Shown here piece after piece: positions 18,946-28,427 of a DNA stretch of 64,000 nt. A program made the translations under genes and the position numbers. The notes under the pieces are model-generated. The model saw only the letters and a list, made by a program, of their open reading frames with translations. It ran no database searches and had not been told where the DNA came from. The stretch spans positions 1 to 64,000 of the forward strand of contig NZ_JACHHX010000016.1 in NCBI RefSeq assembly GCF_014202935.1, in the 5' to 3' direction. The stretch comes from Rehaibacterium terrae (GTDB lineage: Bacteria; Pseudomonadota; Gammaproteobacteria; Xanthomonadales; Xanthomonadaceae). Every line of letters starts with the position of its first letter. The stretch's first letter is position 1.

Positions 18946-19110
18946 TCAGAAATCGATGCAGCGGCCGTTCTTCTCCCAGTCGCCGTAGCGCGTCGGCTCG
19001 GGGCCGTCGCGACCGCCGATCTCCACCGGGCGCGTGGCCTCGTCGCGCGTCGCGACGGGAACGGCCGGAGCCTGATCGGACTCGGTCGGGATGGGAGTTT
19101 CGCCTATCAT
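18946..19110 (-). CDS. Succinate dehydrogenase assembly factor 4 (DUF1674) family protein
   Basis: About 54 residues. The C-terminus RYGDWEKNGRCIDF matches the diagnostic end of the SDHAF4/DUF1674 family, which in eukaryotes binds flavinylated SdhA before it joins SdhB. The N-terminal half is acidic and proline-rich, as usual. The ATG at 19110 is preferred; an in-frame TTG at 19137 is possible but would leave only 17 bp to the divergent ygfZ start. It lies directly upstream of sdhC and probably opens the operon. Confidence 0.85.
   Translation of the reverse strand: MIGETPIPTESDQAPAVPVATRDEATRPVEIGGRDGPEPTRYGDWEKNGRCIDF
19105..19110 (+). promoter_or_regulatory. Possible -10 element for ygfZ
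   Basis: TATCAT matches the sigma-70 -10 consensus at five of six positions, 44 bp before the ygfZ start. No good -35 is seen 17 bp upstream (TCGGTC). It overlaps the start codon of the divergent SDHAF4-like gene, so the two genes share a very short control region. Confidence 0.3.
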
Positions 19111-19154
19111 GCGCGACTCGGGATCAAAGCCCGTCAAGGGTAGCTCGCACCCCC

Positions 19155-20048
19155 ATGTCTTTCAACCTGAACCCATCGTCAACAGCCCTCCCTGCGGTCT
19201 CGGGCTTCACCTTGCTGTCGATCGAGGGCATCGATGCGACCGCCTTCGCGCAAGCCCAGTTCACCACCGATGTCGCCGCGCTGGCGCCGGGCCATTGGCA
19301 TTGGAGCGCCTGGCTCACACCGAAGGGCCGCGTGGTCGCCGTGTTCGCGCTGCTCAAGCTCGACCCACGGACGCTGCGGCTGCTGCTGCCGGATTTTCCC
19401 GCCGCCGAACTGGCCGCGCGGCTGCAACGCTTCGTGTTCCGCAGCAAGGTCGCGCTGACCCCATGCGCGGACGTCGCGGTCTGCGCCGATCTCGACGGCA
19501 GCAGACTGCCGGCGCCGCACGCCCCCGCGGCGCTGCTCGGCCGACCGGACGCGGGGCTGGTGCTGGACTTCTCCGCCGCCGGCGGCACGCGCCGGCTAGT
19601 CCTGCTGCCGGCCTCGCACCCGGCCGTCGGCGGCGGCGATCCCGACGCGGACGCCGCCTGGCGGCTGGCCGACCTGCGCCACGGCCTGCCGCGACTGGCG
19701 CCGACACAGGTCGAGGCCTGGACGCCGCACATGCTCTCGCTCGACCGGCTGGCCGCCTTCAGCGTGAAGAAAGGCTGCTACCCAGGACAGGAAATCGTGG
19801 CGCGCACGCACTTCCTCGGCCAGGCCAAGCGCGGACTGGTCCGCCTGCGCGCCGCCGCGCCGCTGCCGCCCGATGGCGAGGTCCTGGCCCGGGACGGCAC
19901 CGCGCTCGGCCGGATCGTGAGCGTGGCGGCGGACGGTGCCGGCTGCGAAGCGCTCGCCGTCCTGCCGCAGGAGGCCGCCCATGACGCGCTGCGGGTCGGC
20001 GGGGTCGCCGCCGAGCCGCTGCCGCTGCTCGACGGCCTGGCGCGCTGA
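19155..20048 (+). CDS. ygfZ: Folate-binding protein YgfZ (Fe-S cluster repair/assembly)
   Basis: 297 residues related to the glycine-cleavage T-protein fold. The diagnostic motif KKGCYPGQEIVART (KGCYxGQE, with the functionally essential Cys) is at about residues 210-223. YgfZ uses tetrahydrofolate in the maintenance of Fe-S enzymes. The ATG at 19155 was chosen by homology (GFTLLSIEGIDATAFAQAQFTTDV). It is divergent from the sdh cluster, a fitting neighbour because SdhB needs three Fe-S clusters. Confidence 0.93.
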   Translation: MSFNLNPSSTALPAVSGFTLLSIEGIDATAFAQAQFTTDVAALAPGHWHWSAWLTPKGRVVAVFALLKLDPRTLRLLLPDFPAAELAARLQRFVFRSKVALTPCADVAVCADLDGSRLPAPHAPAALLGRPDAGLVLDFSAAGGTRRLVLLPASHPAVGGGDPDADAAWRLADLRHGLPRLAPTQVEAWTPHMLSLDRLAAFSVKKGCYPGQEIVARTHFLGQAKRGLVRLRAAAPLPPDGEVLARDGTALGRIVSVAADGAGCEALAVLPQEAAHDALRVGGVAAEPLPLLDGLAR

Positions 20049-20080
20049 GCGGCCGCCGCCAACGCGGGCGCGCGCCCGCA

Positions 20081-20096
20081 TGTGATCCGCATCACA
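20081..20096. promoter_or_regulatory. CRP/Clp-type palindrome upstream of the PhnD-like gene
   Basis: TGTGATCCGCATCACA is a perfect match to the CRP half-sites TGTGA-N6-TCACA. A candidate promoter lies downstream: TTGGCG (20116-20121), a 17-bp spacer, and TATTCA (20139-20144) with an extended TG. A start near 20151 would put the palindrome centre at about -62, the class I activator distance. FNR-type regulators bind a similar core (TGAT-N4-ATCA), so the cognate protein is uncertain; in xanthomonads Clp is the usual candidate. Confidence 0.55.
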
Positions 20097-20165
20097 CGGC
20101 ATTGCGGCGCTGCATTTGGCGGACGTGGGGATTTCTGCTATTCACGCTGTCGGGAGGAATCCGAC

Positions 20166-20972
20166 ATGAACCGACACTCCGGCCTGCTGGCCGCCTTCGC
20201 GCTGATCCTTGCTTCGGGCCAGGCCTTGGCCGAGACCTACACGGTGTCGGTCGAGCCGAGCTATCCGCCGGCGCAGGCCGAGGAGGTCTACCGCCCCCTG
20301 CTCGACTATCTGGGCAAGGCCACCGGCCACCATTTCGTGCTCTCGGTCCCGCGCAACTACCACCTGCTGTGGCGCGACATCCGCGCCAACGCCGAGGTCC
20401 ATTTCGCATTCGAGGAAGCGCACCTGACCGACTACCGCGCCAGCCGCTTCGGCTTCCAGCCGCTGGCCCGGACGGCCGAGACCACCAGCTACGCCCTGAT
20501 CGCCCAGCCAGACGTGGCGCGGCGCGGGGTCGAGGGACTGGTCGGCTACCGTGTGATCAGCATGCCCTCGCCCAGCCTGGGCTACGCGCTGCTAGGCGAG
20601 CTCTACCGCAACCCGGTCGCGCAGCCCGACGTGCAGTCGGCGGCGGCCTCCTGGCGCGACGGCGTGGAAATGATCTTCTCCGGCGAGGCCGAGGCGGCGA
20701 TGGTGCCCTCGCACATCGCCCAGCTCTACCCCAACCTGGAGCCGGTGCACCGCACCCGCAGTTTTCCGGGCAGCGCGTTCTCGGCGTCTCCGGCGGTGCC
20801 GGAAGAGGTGAAACAGGCGGTGCGTGAGGCGCTGCTGCGCCTGCACGAGGATCCGGAGCTGTTCGACGTGCTCACCGAGCTCGGCGCCAGCCGCTTCGAA
20901 CCGACCGATGCCGCCGAGTACCGCGGCCACGAGCGGATGCTCAGCGGCTTCTTCGGCTACGAGTCACGCTGA
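20166..20972 (+). CDS. PhnD-like periplasmic substrate-binding protein
   Basis: 268 residues with a signal peptide (hydrophobic core LLAAFALILASGQ, likely cleavage after ALA at about residue 24) and a PBP-like fold of the phosphate/phosphite/phosphonate-binding (PhnD) type: YRPLLDYLGKATGHHF near the N-terminus and VPEEVKQAVREALLRLHEDPE near the C-terminus. A GGAGGA ribosome site precedes ATG 20166. No permease or ATPase gene lies next to it, so it may serve a distant transporter or act as a sensor. Its 3' end overlaps the convergent nqrM by 16 bp. Confidence 0.75.
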   Translation: MNRHSGLLAAFALILASGQALAETYTVSVEPSYPPAQAEEVYRPLLDYLGKATGHHFVLSVPRNYHLLWRDIRANAEVHFAFEEAHLTDYRASRFGFQPLARTAETTSYALIAQPDVARRGVEGLVGYRVISMPSPSLGYALLGELYRNPVAQPDVQSAAASWRDGVEMIFSGEAEAAMVPSHIAQLYPNLEPVHRTRSFPGSAFSASPAVPEEVKQAVREALLRLHEDPELFDVLTELGASRFEPTDAAEYRGHERMLSGFFGYESR

Positions 20973-21190
20973 GACGAGCCCCCCCGGGACAGGCCGGCAT
21001 CGTCGCGCGCCGCCTCGCAGCGCTCCGGCTTGCCGCCGCAGATGCCGCATTCGCCCTGTACGCCGAGCGCGCCCAGGCCGCCGCACGAACCCTTCACCGG
21101 CTCGCGGCCGAACATCACGCCGATGGCCATGCCCGCGAACAGCAGGCCCACCAGCACCACGGTGACGAGGATCGTGAGCAGTACGGTCAT
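20957..21190 (-). CDS. nqrM: Na+-NQR maturation protein NqrM
   Basis: 77 residues: one N-terminal membrane helix (about 3-26) followed by a four-cysteine cluster (GSCGGLGALG, GECGICGG, ERCE). This is the DUF539/NqrM pattern; NqrM is needed to deliver iron for the membrane-buried cluster between NqrD and NqrE. It is the last gene of the nqr operon, and its ATG overlaps the apbE stop by 4 bp. Confidence 0.93.
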   Translation of the reverse strand: MTVLLTILVTVVLVGLLFAGMAIGVMFGREPVKGSCGGLGALGVQGECGICGGKPERCEAARDDAGLSRGGSSQRDS

Positions 21191-22215
21191 GGCGCCCGTT
21201 CCAGATAGCGTGCGAAGGCGGGGGTCATCCGCTCGGCGACCGAATCACCCTCGCGTACGAGCAAGAGTACGGCCAACCCGCGCGCCTCGGCAAACGCATA
21301 CCCCTCCTCCGGCCCGAGCACGGTCAATGCCGTGGCCAGGGCATCGGCCCGCAGACAGCTCTCGTCGATCACCGTGACCGACACCAGCCCGTGCGCCACC
21401 GGACGACCCGAGCGCGGGTCGATGGTATGGGAAAACTCGCGGTCGCCGTCGCGGAAGAAGTTGCGGTAGCTGCCGGAAGTGGCCACGGCGCGGTCGCCGG
21501 GTTCGATGATCGTGTGCACGTCGCGGGTGCCCGGCACTGGCCGCTCGATCGCCACCCGCCAGCCGCTACCGTCCGGCTTGCGGCCGAACAGACGCATGTC
21601 ACCGCCGATGTCGACCAGGGCGGCCGCCACGCCGCGCGCCGCGAGATGTTCGGCGATGCGGTCCACCGCATCGCCCTTGGCGATCGAGGACAGGTCCAGA
21701 TAGACACCGCCGGGCTGCACCAGCGTGCGCGTGGCGGCGTCGAAGCGCAGCCGTTGCCAGCCGACCCGCTCGCGCATGGCGGCGATCGCCGCGTCCTCCG
21801 GCGCGCGGTCGCGATGGCCGTCCGGGCCGAAACCCCACAGGTTCACCAGCGGGCCCACGGTCGGGTCGTAGGCGCCACCGGTGTCCTCGGCCAGTGCCAG
21901 CGCCGCCGCCAGCACCCGTGCGAAGTCCTCCGACACGGTCATTGCCGTGCCGGCCGGGGCGCGGTTGAAGCGGGTGATCTCCGAGTCGTCGCGATAGGTG
22001 CTCATCTGCGCATTCGCCGTCTCCAGCAGCGCCTCGATCTCGGCGCGCAGCCGCGGCACGGTGACATCGGCCGGCAGGCCGGCCAGTCGCACGGTCCAGA
22101 CTGTCCCCATGGTCGGCCCGGACAGCGTATGGACCTGCGGCGGCGGCGCGCAGGCGGCGAGCAGCAGCATCGCGACGAGCGCGAGACGGGCGACGGACGA
22201 ACGGAAGCGGCGCAT
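21187..22215 (-). CDS. apbE: FAD:protein FMN transferase (flavin transferase) lipoprotein
   Basis: 342 residues. The N-terminal signal peptide ends with the lipobox LLAAC at about residues 18-22, predicting a membrane-anchored periplasmic lipoprotein. SGPTMGTVWTVR, YDPTVGPLVNLWGFGPDG and LSSIAKGDAVDRIAEHL are the ApbE signatures for FAD and Mg2+ binding. ApbE attaches FMN to the threonines of NqrB and NqrC, whose genes are in the same operon. It lies 40 bp after nqrF. Confidence 0.95.
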   Translation of the reverse strand: MRRFRSSVARLALVAMLLLAACAPPPQVHTLSGPTMGTVWTVRLAGLPADVTVPRLRAEIEALLETANAQMSTYRDDSEITRFNRAPAGTAMTVSEDFARVLAAALALAEDTGGAYDPTVGPLVNLWGFGPDGHRDRAPEDAAIAAMRERVGWQRLRFDAATRTLVQPGGVYLDLSSIAKGDAVDRIAEHLAARGVAAALVDIGGDMRLFGRKPDGSGWRVAIERPVPGTRDVHTIIEPGDRAVATSGSYRNFFRDGDREFSHTIDPRSGRPVAHGLVSVTVIDESCLRADALATALTVLGPEEGYAFAEARGLAVLLLVREGDSVAERMTPAFARYLERAP

Positions 22216-22255
22216 GCGGCCAGCCTACTACGGACGCACGGCGCGGAGGCCGCGC

Positions 22256-23488
22256 TCAACCACCGAAGTCATCGAACAGAATGTTCTCCGGCTCCACACC
22301 GAGGTCGTGGAGCATCTTGCGCGTGGAGGCCAGCATCATCGGCGGGCCGCACAGGTAGTACTCGCAGTCCTCGGGGGCCGGATGGTCCTTGAGGTACTGC
22401 TCGTAGACGACGTTGTGGATGAAGCCGGTGAAGCCCGTCCACTCGTCCTCCGGCAGCGCATCCGAAAGCGCCAGATGCCACTCGAAGTTGTCATGCTCCT
22501 CGGCCAGCCGGTCGAAATCCTCGATGTAGAACGCCTCGCGCAGCGAACGGGCGCCATACCAGAAGCTGATCTTGCGCTTGCTCTTGAGCCGCTTGAGCTG
22601 GTCGAAGATGTGCGAACGCAGCGGTGCCATGCCGGCGCCACCGCCGATGAAGACCATCTCGGCCTGGGTGTCCTTGGCGAAAAACTCGCCGAACGGGCCG
22701 AACACCGTCACCTTGTCCCCGGGCTTGAGCGAGAACAGGTAGCTGGAAACGATGCCCGGCGGAATCCCCTTGCTCCCCGGCGGCGGCGTCGCGATACGGA
22801 TGTTGAACTTGAGCACGCCGCGCTCCTCGGGGTAGTTGGCCATCGAGTAGGCGCGCACCACCTCGTCCTGCTCGTTCCTGAGCTCGAGCTTGAACAGGTC
22901 GAACTTCTCCCAGTCGGCGCGGTACTTGTCGGGAATGTCGAAGTCGCGGAAGCGGACCATGAAGCGCGGCGCCTCGACCTGCATGAATCCGCCGGCGCGG
23001 AAATCCACGTCCACGCCTTCCGGCAACCTGAGCACCAGCTCCTTGATGAAGGTGGCGACGTTGTGGTTCGACACCACCTCGCACACGAGCTTGTGGACGT
23101 CGAAGAACTCCTCCGGCACGCGGATCTTCATGTCGTGCTTGACCGCGACCTGGCAGGACAGCCGCCAGCCCTCGCGTATCTCGCGCCGGGTGAGCTTGTC
23201 CTGTTCGGTAGGCAACACGTCGCCACCACCTGCGAGCACCTGACACTTGCACTGCCCGCAGGTGCCACCGCCGCCGCAGGCCGATGACAGGAAGATGCCC
23301 TCGGCCGCCAGCACGCCGAGCAGCTTGCCGCCGGGCGAGACCTCCAGCCGCTTGTCCGGCTCGTCGTTGATCTCGATCACGACGTGACCGCCAGGGATCA
23401 GCTTGGCCCGCGCGGCCAGGATCACCAGCACCAGCAGCAGCACCACGCCGGTGAAGGTCAGCACGCCGAACAGGATCTCGAAGGCCAT
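22256..23488 (-). CDS. nqrF: Na+-NQR subunit F (NADH dehydrogenase, FAD and 2Fe-2S)
   Basis: 410 residues: an N-terminal membrane helix (about 5-25), a [2Fe-2S] domain with [16 protein letters not shown] and a fourth Cys at RLSCQV, then a ferredoxin-reductase module with the FAD motif YSMANYP and the NADH motif [14 protein letters not shown]. It is the electron entry point, oxidising NADH on the cytoplasmic side. It lies 13 bp downstream of nqrE. Confidence 0.96.
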   Translation of the reverse strand: MAFEILFGVLTFTGVVLLLVLVILAARAKLIPGGHVVIEINDEPDKRLEVSPGGKLLGVLAAEGIFLSSACGGGGTCGQCKCQVLAGGGDVLPTEQDKLTRREIREGWRLSCQVAVKHDMKIRVPEEFFDVHKLVCEVVSNHNVATFIKELVLRLPEGVDVDFRAGGFMQVEAPRFMVRFRDFDIPDKYRADWEKFDLFKLELRNEQDEVVRAYSMANYPEERGVLKFNIRIATPPPGSKGIPPGIVSSYLFSLKPGDKVTVFGPFGEFFAKDTQAEMVFIGGGAGMAPLRSHIFDQLKRLKSKRKISFWYGARSLREAFYIEDFDRLAEEHDNFEWHLALSDALPEDEWTGFTGFIHNVVYEQYLKDHPAPEDCEYYLCGPPMMLASTRKMLHDLGVEPENILFDDFGG

Positions 23489-23501
23489 CGCTCCCCTCCC
23501 T

Positions 23502-24122
23502 TCAGAGCTGGACGCCCGCGAAAGACATGAAACCCAGCGACATCAGCCCGACCACGATGAAAGTGATGCCCAGGCCCTTGAGCCCGTCCGGGACGTCGGA
23601 GTACTTGAGTTTTTCGCGGATGGCGGCCAGCAGCACGATCGCCAACGCCCAGCCGGCACCGGCGCCGAAGCCGAACACGACGCTTTCGCCGAAGTCGTAG
23701 TGGCGCTCGACCATGAACAGGCTGGCGCCTAGGATGGCGCAGTTGACCGTGATCAACGGCAGGAAGATGCCCAGTGCGTTGTAGAGCCGCGGCACGTGCT
23801 TGTCGAGCAGCATCTCCAGGATCTGCACCAATGCCGCGATGACGCCGATGTAGCTGAGCAGGCCGAGGAAGCGCAGGTCCAGCCGTTCCAGCGCGGGGAT
23901 GCCGGTCCAGGCCAGAGCGCCGGCATCGAGCAGGCGGTGCAGGATCAGGTTGTTCAGCGGCACGGTCAGGGTCAGCACCACGGTCACCGCGATGCCGAGA
24001 CCGAGCGCCGTCTCGACCTTCTTGGAGATCGCCAGGAAGGTGCACATGCCGAGGAAGAAGGCCAGCGCCATGTTCTCGACGAACACCGCGCGGATGAACA
24101 GGCCGAGATAGTGCTCGAACAT
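23502..24122 (-). CDS. nqrE: Na+-NQR subunit E
   Basis: 206 residues with six hydrophobic helices and the two conserved membrane cysteines ([11 protein letters not shown] and [12 protein letters not shown]) that with NqrD hold the intramembrane iron centre. [14 protein letters not shown] is characteristic. It lies 13 bp after nqrD. Confidence 0.95.
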   Translation of the reverse strand: MFEHYLGLFIRAVFVENMALAFFLGMCTFLAISKKVETALGLGIAVTVVLTLTVPLNNLILHRLLDAGALAWTGIPALERLDLRFLGLLSYIGVIAALVQILEMLLDKHVPRLYNALGIFLPLITVNCAILGASLFMVERHYDFGESVVFGFGAGAGWALAIVLLAAIREKLKYSDVPDGLKGLGITFIVVGLMSLGFMSFAGVQL

Positions 24123-24135
24123 GACCGCCTCCGCC

Positions 24136-24804
24136 TCAGATCGTGTCGCTTGCGCGGGTGTTTGGCGCGATCGAGAACTGCTCCTTCTCGACCTGCTGTG
24201 GCTTCCATGCGCGCAGCAGCCAGATGAAACCGCCGATCAGGAAGAAGGCGCTCGGGGGAAGCAGCATCAGGCCGTTGGGCTGGAACCAGCCGCCCTCGGC
24301 GACCGGAGTGAGCAGGCGAACGCCGAACAGGCTGCCCGAGCCCAGCAGTTCGCGCGAGAAGCCGACGAACAGCAGCACCACCGAATAGCCCAGCGCGTTG
24401 CCCAGGCCGTCGACAGCCGACAGCCAGGGCGGATTCTGCATCGCGAAGCCCTCGGCGCGGCCGAGGATGATGCAGTTGGTGATGATCAGCCCGACGAACA
24501 CCGACAGTTCACGGCTCAACGCGTAGGCATAGGCGCGCAGCACCTGATCGACCACGATCACCAGCGAGGTGATGATGGTCATCTGCACGATGATGCGAAT
24601 GTTGGCCGGGATATGCGTGCGGATCGCGCTGACGAAGAAATTCGACAGGGTCAGCACGAAGGTCACCGCCAGGCACATGGTCAGCGTGGCGTTGAGGTTG
24701 GTGGTGATCGCCAGCGCCGAGCAGATGCCCAGGATCTGCAGCGCGATCGGATTGTTGTCGAAGATCGGCTGGAACAGCGCGTCCTTGGTGGTCAGCTTGG
24801 CCAT
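24136..24804 (-). CDS. nqrD: Na+-NQR subunit D
   Basis: 222 residues, homologous to NqrE in inverted topology, with its cysteines in [10 protein letters not shown] and [14 protein letters not shown]. The ATG at 24804 (MAKLTTKD) is chosen by homology and follows the nqrC stop by 10 bp. An upstream in-frame extension would overlap nqrC and is not conserved-looking. Confidence 0.95.
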   Translation of the reverse strand: MAKLTTKDALFQPIFDNNPIALQILGICSALAITTNLNATLTMCLAVTFVLTLSNFFVSAIRTHIPANIRIIVQMTIITSLVIVVDQVLRAYAYALSRELSVFVGLIITNCIILGRAEGFAMQNPPWLSAVDGLGNALGYSVVLLFVGFSRELLGSGSLFGVRLLTPVAEGGWFQPNGLMLLPPSAFFLIGGFIWLLRAWKPQQVEKEQFSIAPNTRASDTI

Positions 24805-24814
24805 GCCCGTTTCC

Positions 24815-25594
24815 TCATTCGTTGCCGCCCGCGGCGAGCCGCTCGCGCAGACCGTCCAGGTACGGCCCGAAGCCGTTCTCGCCGATCCAGAAGCGCACCA
24901 GGTTGTTGACGCCACGGGTGGTCAGGGTGGCACCGGAAATCCCGTCCACCTTGTGCGCGGCGGCAGGATCACCCTCCGGCACGGCGCCCTTGAGCACCTC
25001 GATCGCCAGCCGCCCCTCGTCGTCGTACAGCCGCTTGCCCACCCAGCGCTGCTGCCAGCGCGGGTTGTCGATCTCGCCGCCCAGACCGGGCGTCTCGCCG
25101 TGCTCGTAGAAGCTCAGGCCGGCGACGGTGTCCAGATCCGGCTCCAGTGCGATGAAGCCGTACATCGTCGACCACAGGCCGTAGCCGTGGACCGGCAGGA
25201 TCACCCGGGTGAGCTCGCCTGCCTCGTTGCGCGCCAGATACACCTCGGCCACCTTCGGCAGATGGCGGATGCCGGCCGGATCCTCGGCCAGGCGCCGCCC
25301 CTGGGCCGGATCCCGCGCGGCCAGGTACTGGTCGTAGTCGTCCGGACGCTCCACGTAGCGGCCGGTCTCCAGTTCGACGAAACGGCGCTCGATGTTGCGG
25401 AAGGCGGCGCGCACGTCCAGCCCCGGCAGATACATGCCGGCCGTGCGCAGGATGTTGGCCTGGCGATGGAGCTGCCGGTTCTCGCGCTGCAGCGGCTGCA
25501 GCGTCACCGCCGCGGTCGACACCACCAGCGCACACACCAGGCAGACCAGGAAGGCCACCCGCAGGGTATTGGCAATCGACTCCTTAGTGGCCAT
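24815..25594 (-). CDS. nqrC: Na+-NQR subunit C
   Basis: 259 residues: one N-terminal helix (about 10-30), a periplasmic domain, and the flavinylation motif [16 protein letters not shown] near the C-terminus, where ApbE links FMN to threonine. Its start overlaps the nqrB stop by 11 bp. Confidence 0.95.
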   Translation of the reverse strand: MATKESIANTLRVAFLVCLVCALVVSTAAVTLQPLQRENRQLHRQANILRTAGMYLPGLDVRAAFRNIERRFVELETGRYVERPDDYDQYLAARDPAQGRRLAEDPAGIRHLPKVAEVYLARNEAGELTRVILPVHGYGLWSTMYGFIALEPDLDTVAGLSFYEHGETPGLGGEIDNPRWQQRWVGKRLYDDEGRLAIEVLKGAVPEGDPAAAHKVDGISGATLTTRGVNNLVRFWIGENGFGPYLDGLRERLAAGGNE

Positions 25595-26837
25595 CGGACG
25601 CCTCCCGCAGTCGCCGCTGGCGCCGGCGGATGTTGGCCTGCACCACGAAATGGTCGATCAGCGGCGCGCACAGGTTGCCGAACAGGATCGCCAGCATCAC
25701 GCCTTCCGGGAAGGCCGGGTTCACCACCCGGATCAGCACCGTCATCATCCCGATCAGCGCACCGAACACCCACTTGCCGGCATTCGTCATCGACGCCGAG
25801 ACCGGGTCGGTGGCCATGTACACCAGGCCGAAGGCGAATCCGCCCAGGGTCAGGTGCCAATACCAGGGCATGGCGAACATCGGATTGGTCTGGCTGCCGA
25901 TCCAGTTGAACACCGTCGCCAGGAACATCATTCCCAGCAGCATGCTCAGCATGATCCGCCACGAAGCGATCTTGGTCGCCGCCAGCACCAGGCCGGCGAG
26001 CGCGATCAGCACGGTGGACGTCTCGCCTATCGAGCCCTGGATGCCGCCGAGCGCAGTCTGCATCCAGCTCAGGTCGACCCCGGCGGCGGCGGCCGCGTTG
26101 GCGCCCAGACCGACGCTGAAATCGAGCTCACCGGCCGCCGCCAAGGCCAGCGGTGTGGCGCCGGTGAAGCCGTCCACCGCGGTCCAGACATCGCCGGACA
26201 TCTGCGCCGGGTAGGCGAAGAACAGGAAGGCGCGCCCGACCAGCGCCGGGTTGAGGAAGTTCTTGCCGGTGCCACCGAACACCTCCTTGCCCACCACCAC
26301 GCCGAACGAGATGCCGAGGAACACCTGCCACAACGGGATCGTCGGCGGCAGGATCAGGGTGAACAGGATGCCGGTGACGAAGAAGCCCTCGTTGACCTCG
26401 TGGCCGCGCTTCCAGGCGAACAGGCCTTCCCAGATGAAACCACCGAGGTAGGTGACGATGAAGATCGGCACGTAATACACCGCGCCGTGCAGCAGGTTGG
26501 CAGCCAGGCTCAGATGATCGAATCCGGTAAGCGCGGCCACCAGCTCACTGCGCCAGCCGGGGATCGGGCTGTAGCCGAACTGGGTGATCTGCAGATTGGC
26601 CTGGTAGCCGGTGTTGTACAGACCGAAGAACAGCGCCGGCAGCGCGCACAGCCAGACCGTCATCATCACCCGCTTGAGGTCGATGCCGTCGCGCACGTGG
26701 GTCGGCCCGCGGGTGGTGCTGGCCGGGCTGTACAGCATCGTGTCGAACATCTCGTAAAAGACGTAGAAACGATGCAGCCGCCCCCCCTCGTGGAAGTGCG
26801 GGGCGATGCGGCGGTCGATGAAGGCACGAAGACCCAT
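25584..26837 (-). CDS. nqrB: Na+-NQR subunit B
   Basis: 417 residues with about ten membrane helices; the covalent FMN threonine is in VDGFTGATPLALAA at about residue 225. NqrB forms the main sodium pathway and carries riboflavin as well as FMN. The N-terminus (FYVFYEMFDTMLYSPASTT) is typical. Its ATG shares one base with the nqrA stop codon (TGATG). Confidence 0.96.
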   Translation of the reverse strand: MGLRAFIDRRIAPHFHEGGRLHRFYVFYEMFDTMLYSPASTTRGPTHVRDGIDLKRVMMTVWLCALPALFFGLYNTGYQANLQITQFGYSPIPGWRSELVAALTGFDHLSLAANLLHGAVYYVPIFIVTYLGGFIWEGLFAWKRGHEVNEGFFVTGILFTLILPPTIPLWQVFLGISFGVVVGKEVFGGTGKNFLNPALVGRAFLFFAYPAQMSGDVWTAVDGFTGATPLALAAAGELDFSVGLGANAAAAAGVDLSWMQTALGGIQGSIGETSTVLIALAGLVLAATKIASWRIMLSMLLGMMFLATVFNWIGSQTNPMFAMPWYWHLTLGGFAFGLVYMATDPVSASMTNAGKWVFGALIGMMTVLIRVVNPAFPEGVMLAILFGNLCAPLIDHFVVQANIRRRQRRLREASDGH

Positions 26838-28180
26838 CAGCCCTCCGTCTCGATGCGGGTGAGGTTGTCACGCAGGATCGGCCCGTATTCGTACTTGCCG
26901 ACGCACACGTAGCTGCACAGCGCCAGATCCTCCTCGACCAGCTCCAGCGCGCCCAGCGCCTGCGCGGTTTCGGTGTCGCCCACGATCAGCGCGCGCAGCA
27001 ACTGGGTGGCCAGGATGTCCAGCGGCATCACCTGCTCGTACTGCCCGAGCGGCACCATGGCCCGCTCGCTGCCATTGGTGGAGGCACTGAATTCGAAGCG
27101 CTTCCACGGCATCAGCCGCGACAGGTAGATGTTCAGCACCGAGTGCCTGTTCAACCCCGGCGACAGATAGCCGAGGAAGCGCCGCTCGCGCCCCTCGTGC
27201 AGCACGCTGACCTGGTTGTGCAGCCGCCCGAGCCAGCCGGTCGCGCCACGGGCGATGCGGCCGTTGAACACCGAGCCGGACACGACATGGCTCTCGCCGG
27301 GCTTGAGCTGGCCGCCGATGAGATCCTCGACGTGCGCGCCGACCCGGGTGCGCAGCAGGCGCGGATCCCGCACCAGCGGCCCGGCCAGCGCGATCACCCG
27401 CTCGCTGTGGATGCGGCCGGTGGTGAACAGCTTTCCGAACGCGATCACGTCCTGGTAACCCACGACCCAGACGGTTTTCTTTGGCCCGACCGGGTCGAGG
27501 AAGTGGATGTGGGTTCCCGGGTTGCCGGCCGGATGCGGACCGGCGAAGGATTCCTCGCGAACCTGCCCTCCGGCGAACGAGGGCAACCGTGATCGCGCCG
27601 CACGACAGACCCAGACCGTGCCTTCGGTCAGGCGTGACAATACGGCCAGCCCGTCGCGGAAGGCGTCGAGCTGCTCGCCGATCACCACATCGGGATCGGG
27701 CGCGAGCGGATTGGTGTCGATGGCCGGCACGAAGATCGAGTGGGGCACGCTGTCAGGCGCCGGCACCTTGCCGAACGGACGGGTACGGATCGCCGTCCAC
27801 TCGCCCGACCTCAGCAGCTGCTCGCGAACGGCCTGCCGGTCCAGCTTCGCCAGTGCGCTGCGGGTATGCGCCTGGAAGGTCACTTCCGCATCGCCTTCCA
27901 GCGCGATCACGAGCGACTGCATGAAGCGCCGCTCGCCGCGGTTGATGGCGGTCACCACGCCGGCCCCCGGGGCGGTATACAGCACGCCCGGCAGTTTCTT
28001 GTCCTCGAACACCGGCTGGCCGCGGGCGACCCGCTCGCCCTCCTCGACCAGCAGGGTCGGCTTCATGCCAGGGTAATCGGCCCCCAGCAGGGCCACGGAA
28101 TGCACGTGGGGGCCGCGTTCGATCTCCTGCCGCGGCGCACCGGCGATCGGCAGGTCGAGTCCCCGTCTGATCCTGATCAC
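26837..28180 (-). CDS. nqrA: Na+-NQR subunit A
   Basis: 447 residues; the start [17 protein letters not shown] and the motif [17 protein letters not shown] define NqrA, the cytoplasmic subunit implicated in quinone binding. A GTG start at 28180 aligns with family N-termini and has GGAGG eight bases upstream, so the longer open frame to 28354 is rejected. nqrA heads the nqrABCDEF-apbE-nqrM operon; the 247-bp gap to the divergent CBS gene must hold its promoter. Confidence 0.93.
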   Translation of the reverse strand: MIRIRRGLDLPIAGAPRQEIERGPHVHSVALLGADYPGMKPTLLVEEGERVARGQPVFEDKKLPGVLYTAPGAGVVTAINRGERRFMQSLVIALEGDAEVTFQAHTRSALAKLDRQAVREQLLRSGEWTAIRTRPFGKVPAPDSVPHSIFVPAIDTNPLAPDPDVVIGEQLDAFRDGLAVLSRLTEGTVWVCRAARSRLPSFAGGQVREESFAGPHPAGNPGTHIHFLDPVGPKKTVWVVGYQDVIAFGKLFTTGRIHSERVIALAGPLVRDPRLLRTRVGAHVEDLIGGQLKPGESHVVSGSVFNGRIARGATGWLGRLHNQVSVLHEGRERRFLGYLSPGLNRHSVLNIYLSRLMPWKRFEFSASTNGSERAMVPLGQYEQVMPLDILATQLLRALIVGDTETAQALGALELVEEDLALCSYVCVGKYEYGPILRDNLTRIETEG

Positions 28181-28391
28181 ACCTCCAGCCTCCGCTTCGA
28201 ACGCCGAGGCAACGCCACGGCCGCACGTTCCGGCAACGGTAACGGTAATGGGAGTGCGGAACAGGAACGTCCGCACTCCCCCGCGCCTCTCCCGCGCTCC
28301 GGCCGGAGAGGCCTGAAACAGTCGAGCAGCTATCTTGGCTGCGACCTTAACCATGGCCCCGGTCGCTGTCCAGACCGCGCGCGCCGCGCGC

Positions 28392-28397
28392 TATGCT
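28392..28397 (+). promoter_or_regulatory. Possible -10 element for the CBS-domain gene
   Basis: TATGCT within CGCTATGCTTGCGG lies 31 bp before the ATG of the CBS gene. An identical CGCTATGCT word sits 55 bp upstream of asnS (35402-35410), which suggests a lineage -10 form. No convincing -35 was recognised. Confidence 0.3.
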
Positions 28398-28427
28398 TGC
28401 GGACACGCCATCGTGGGAGGCCAGGAG

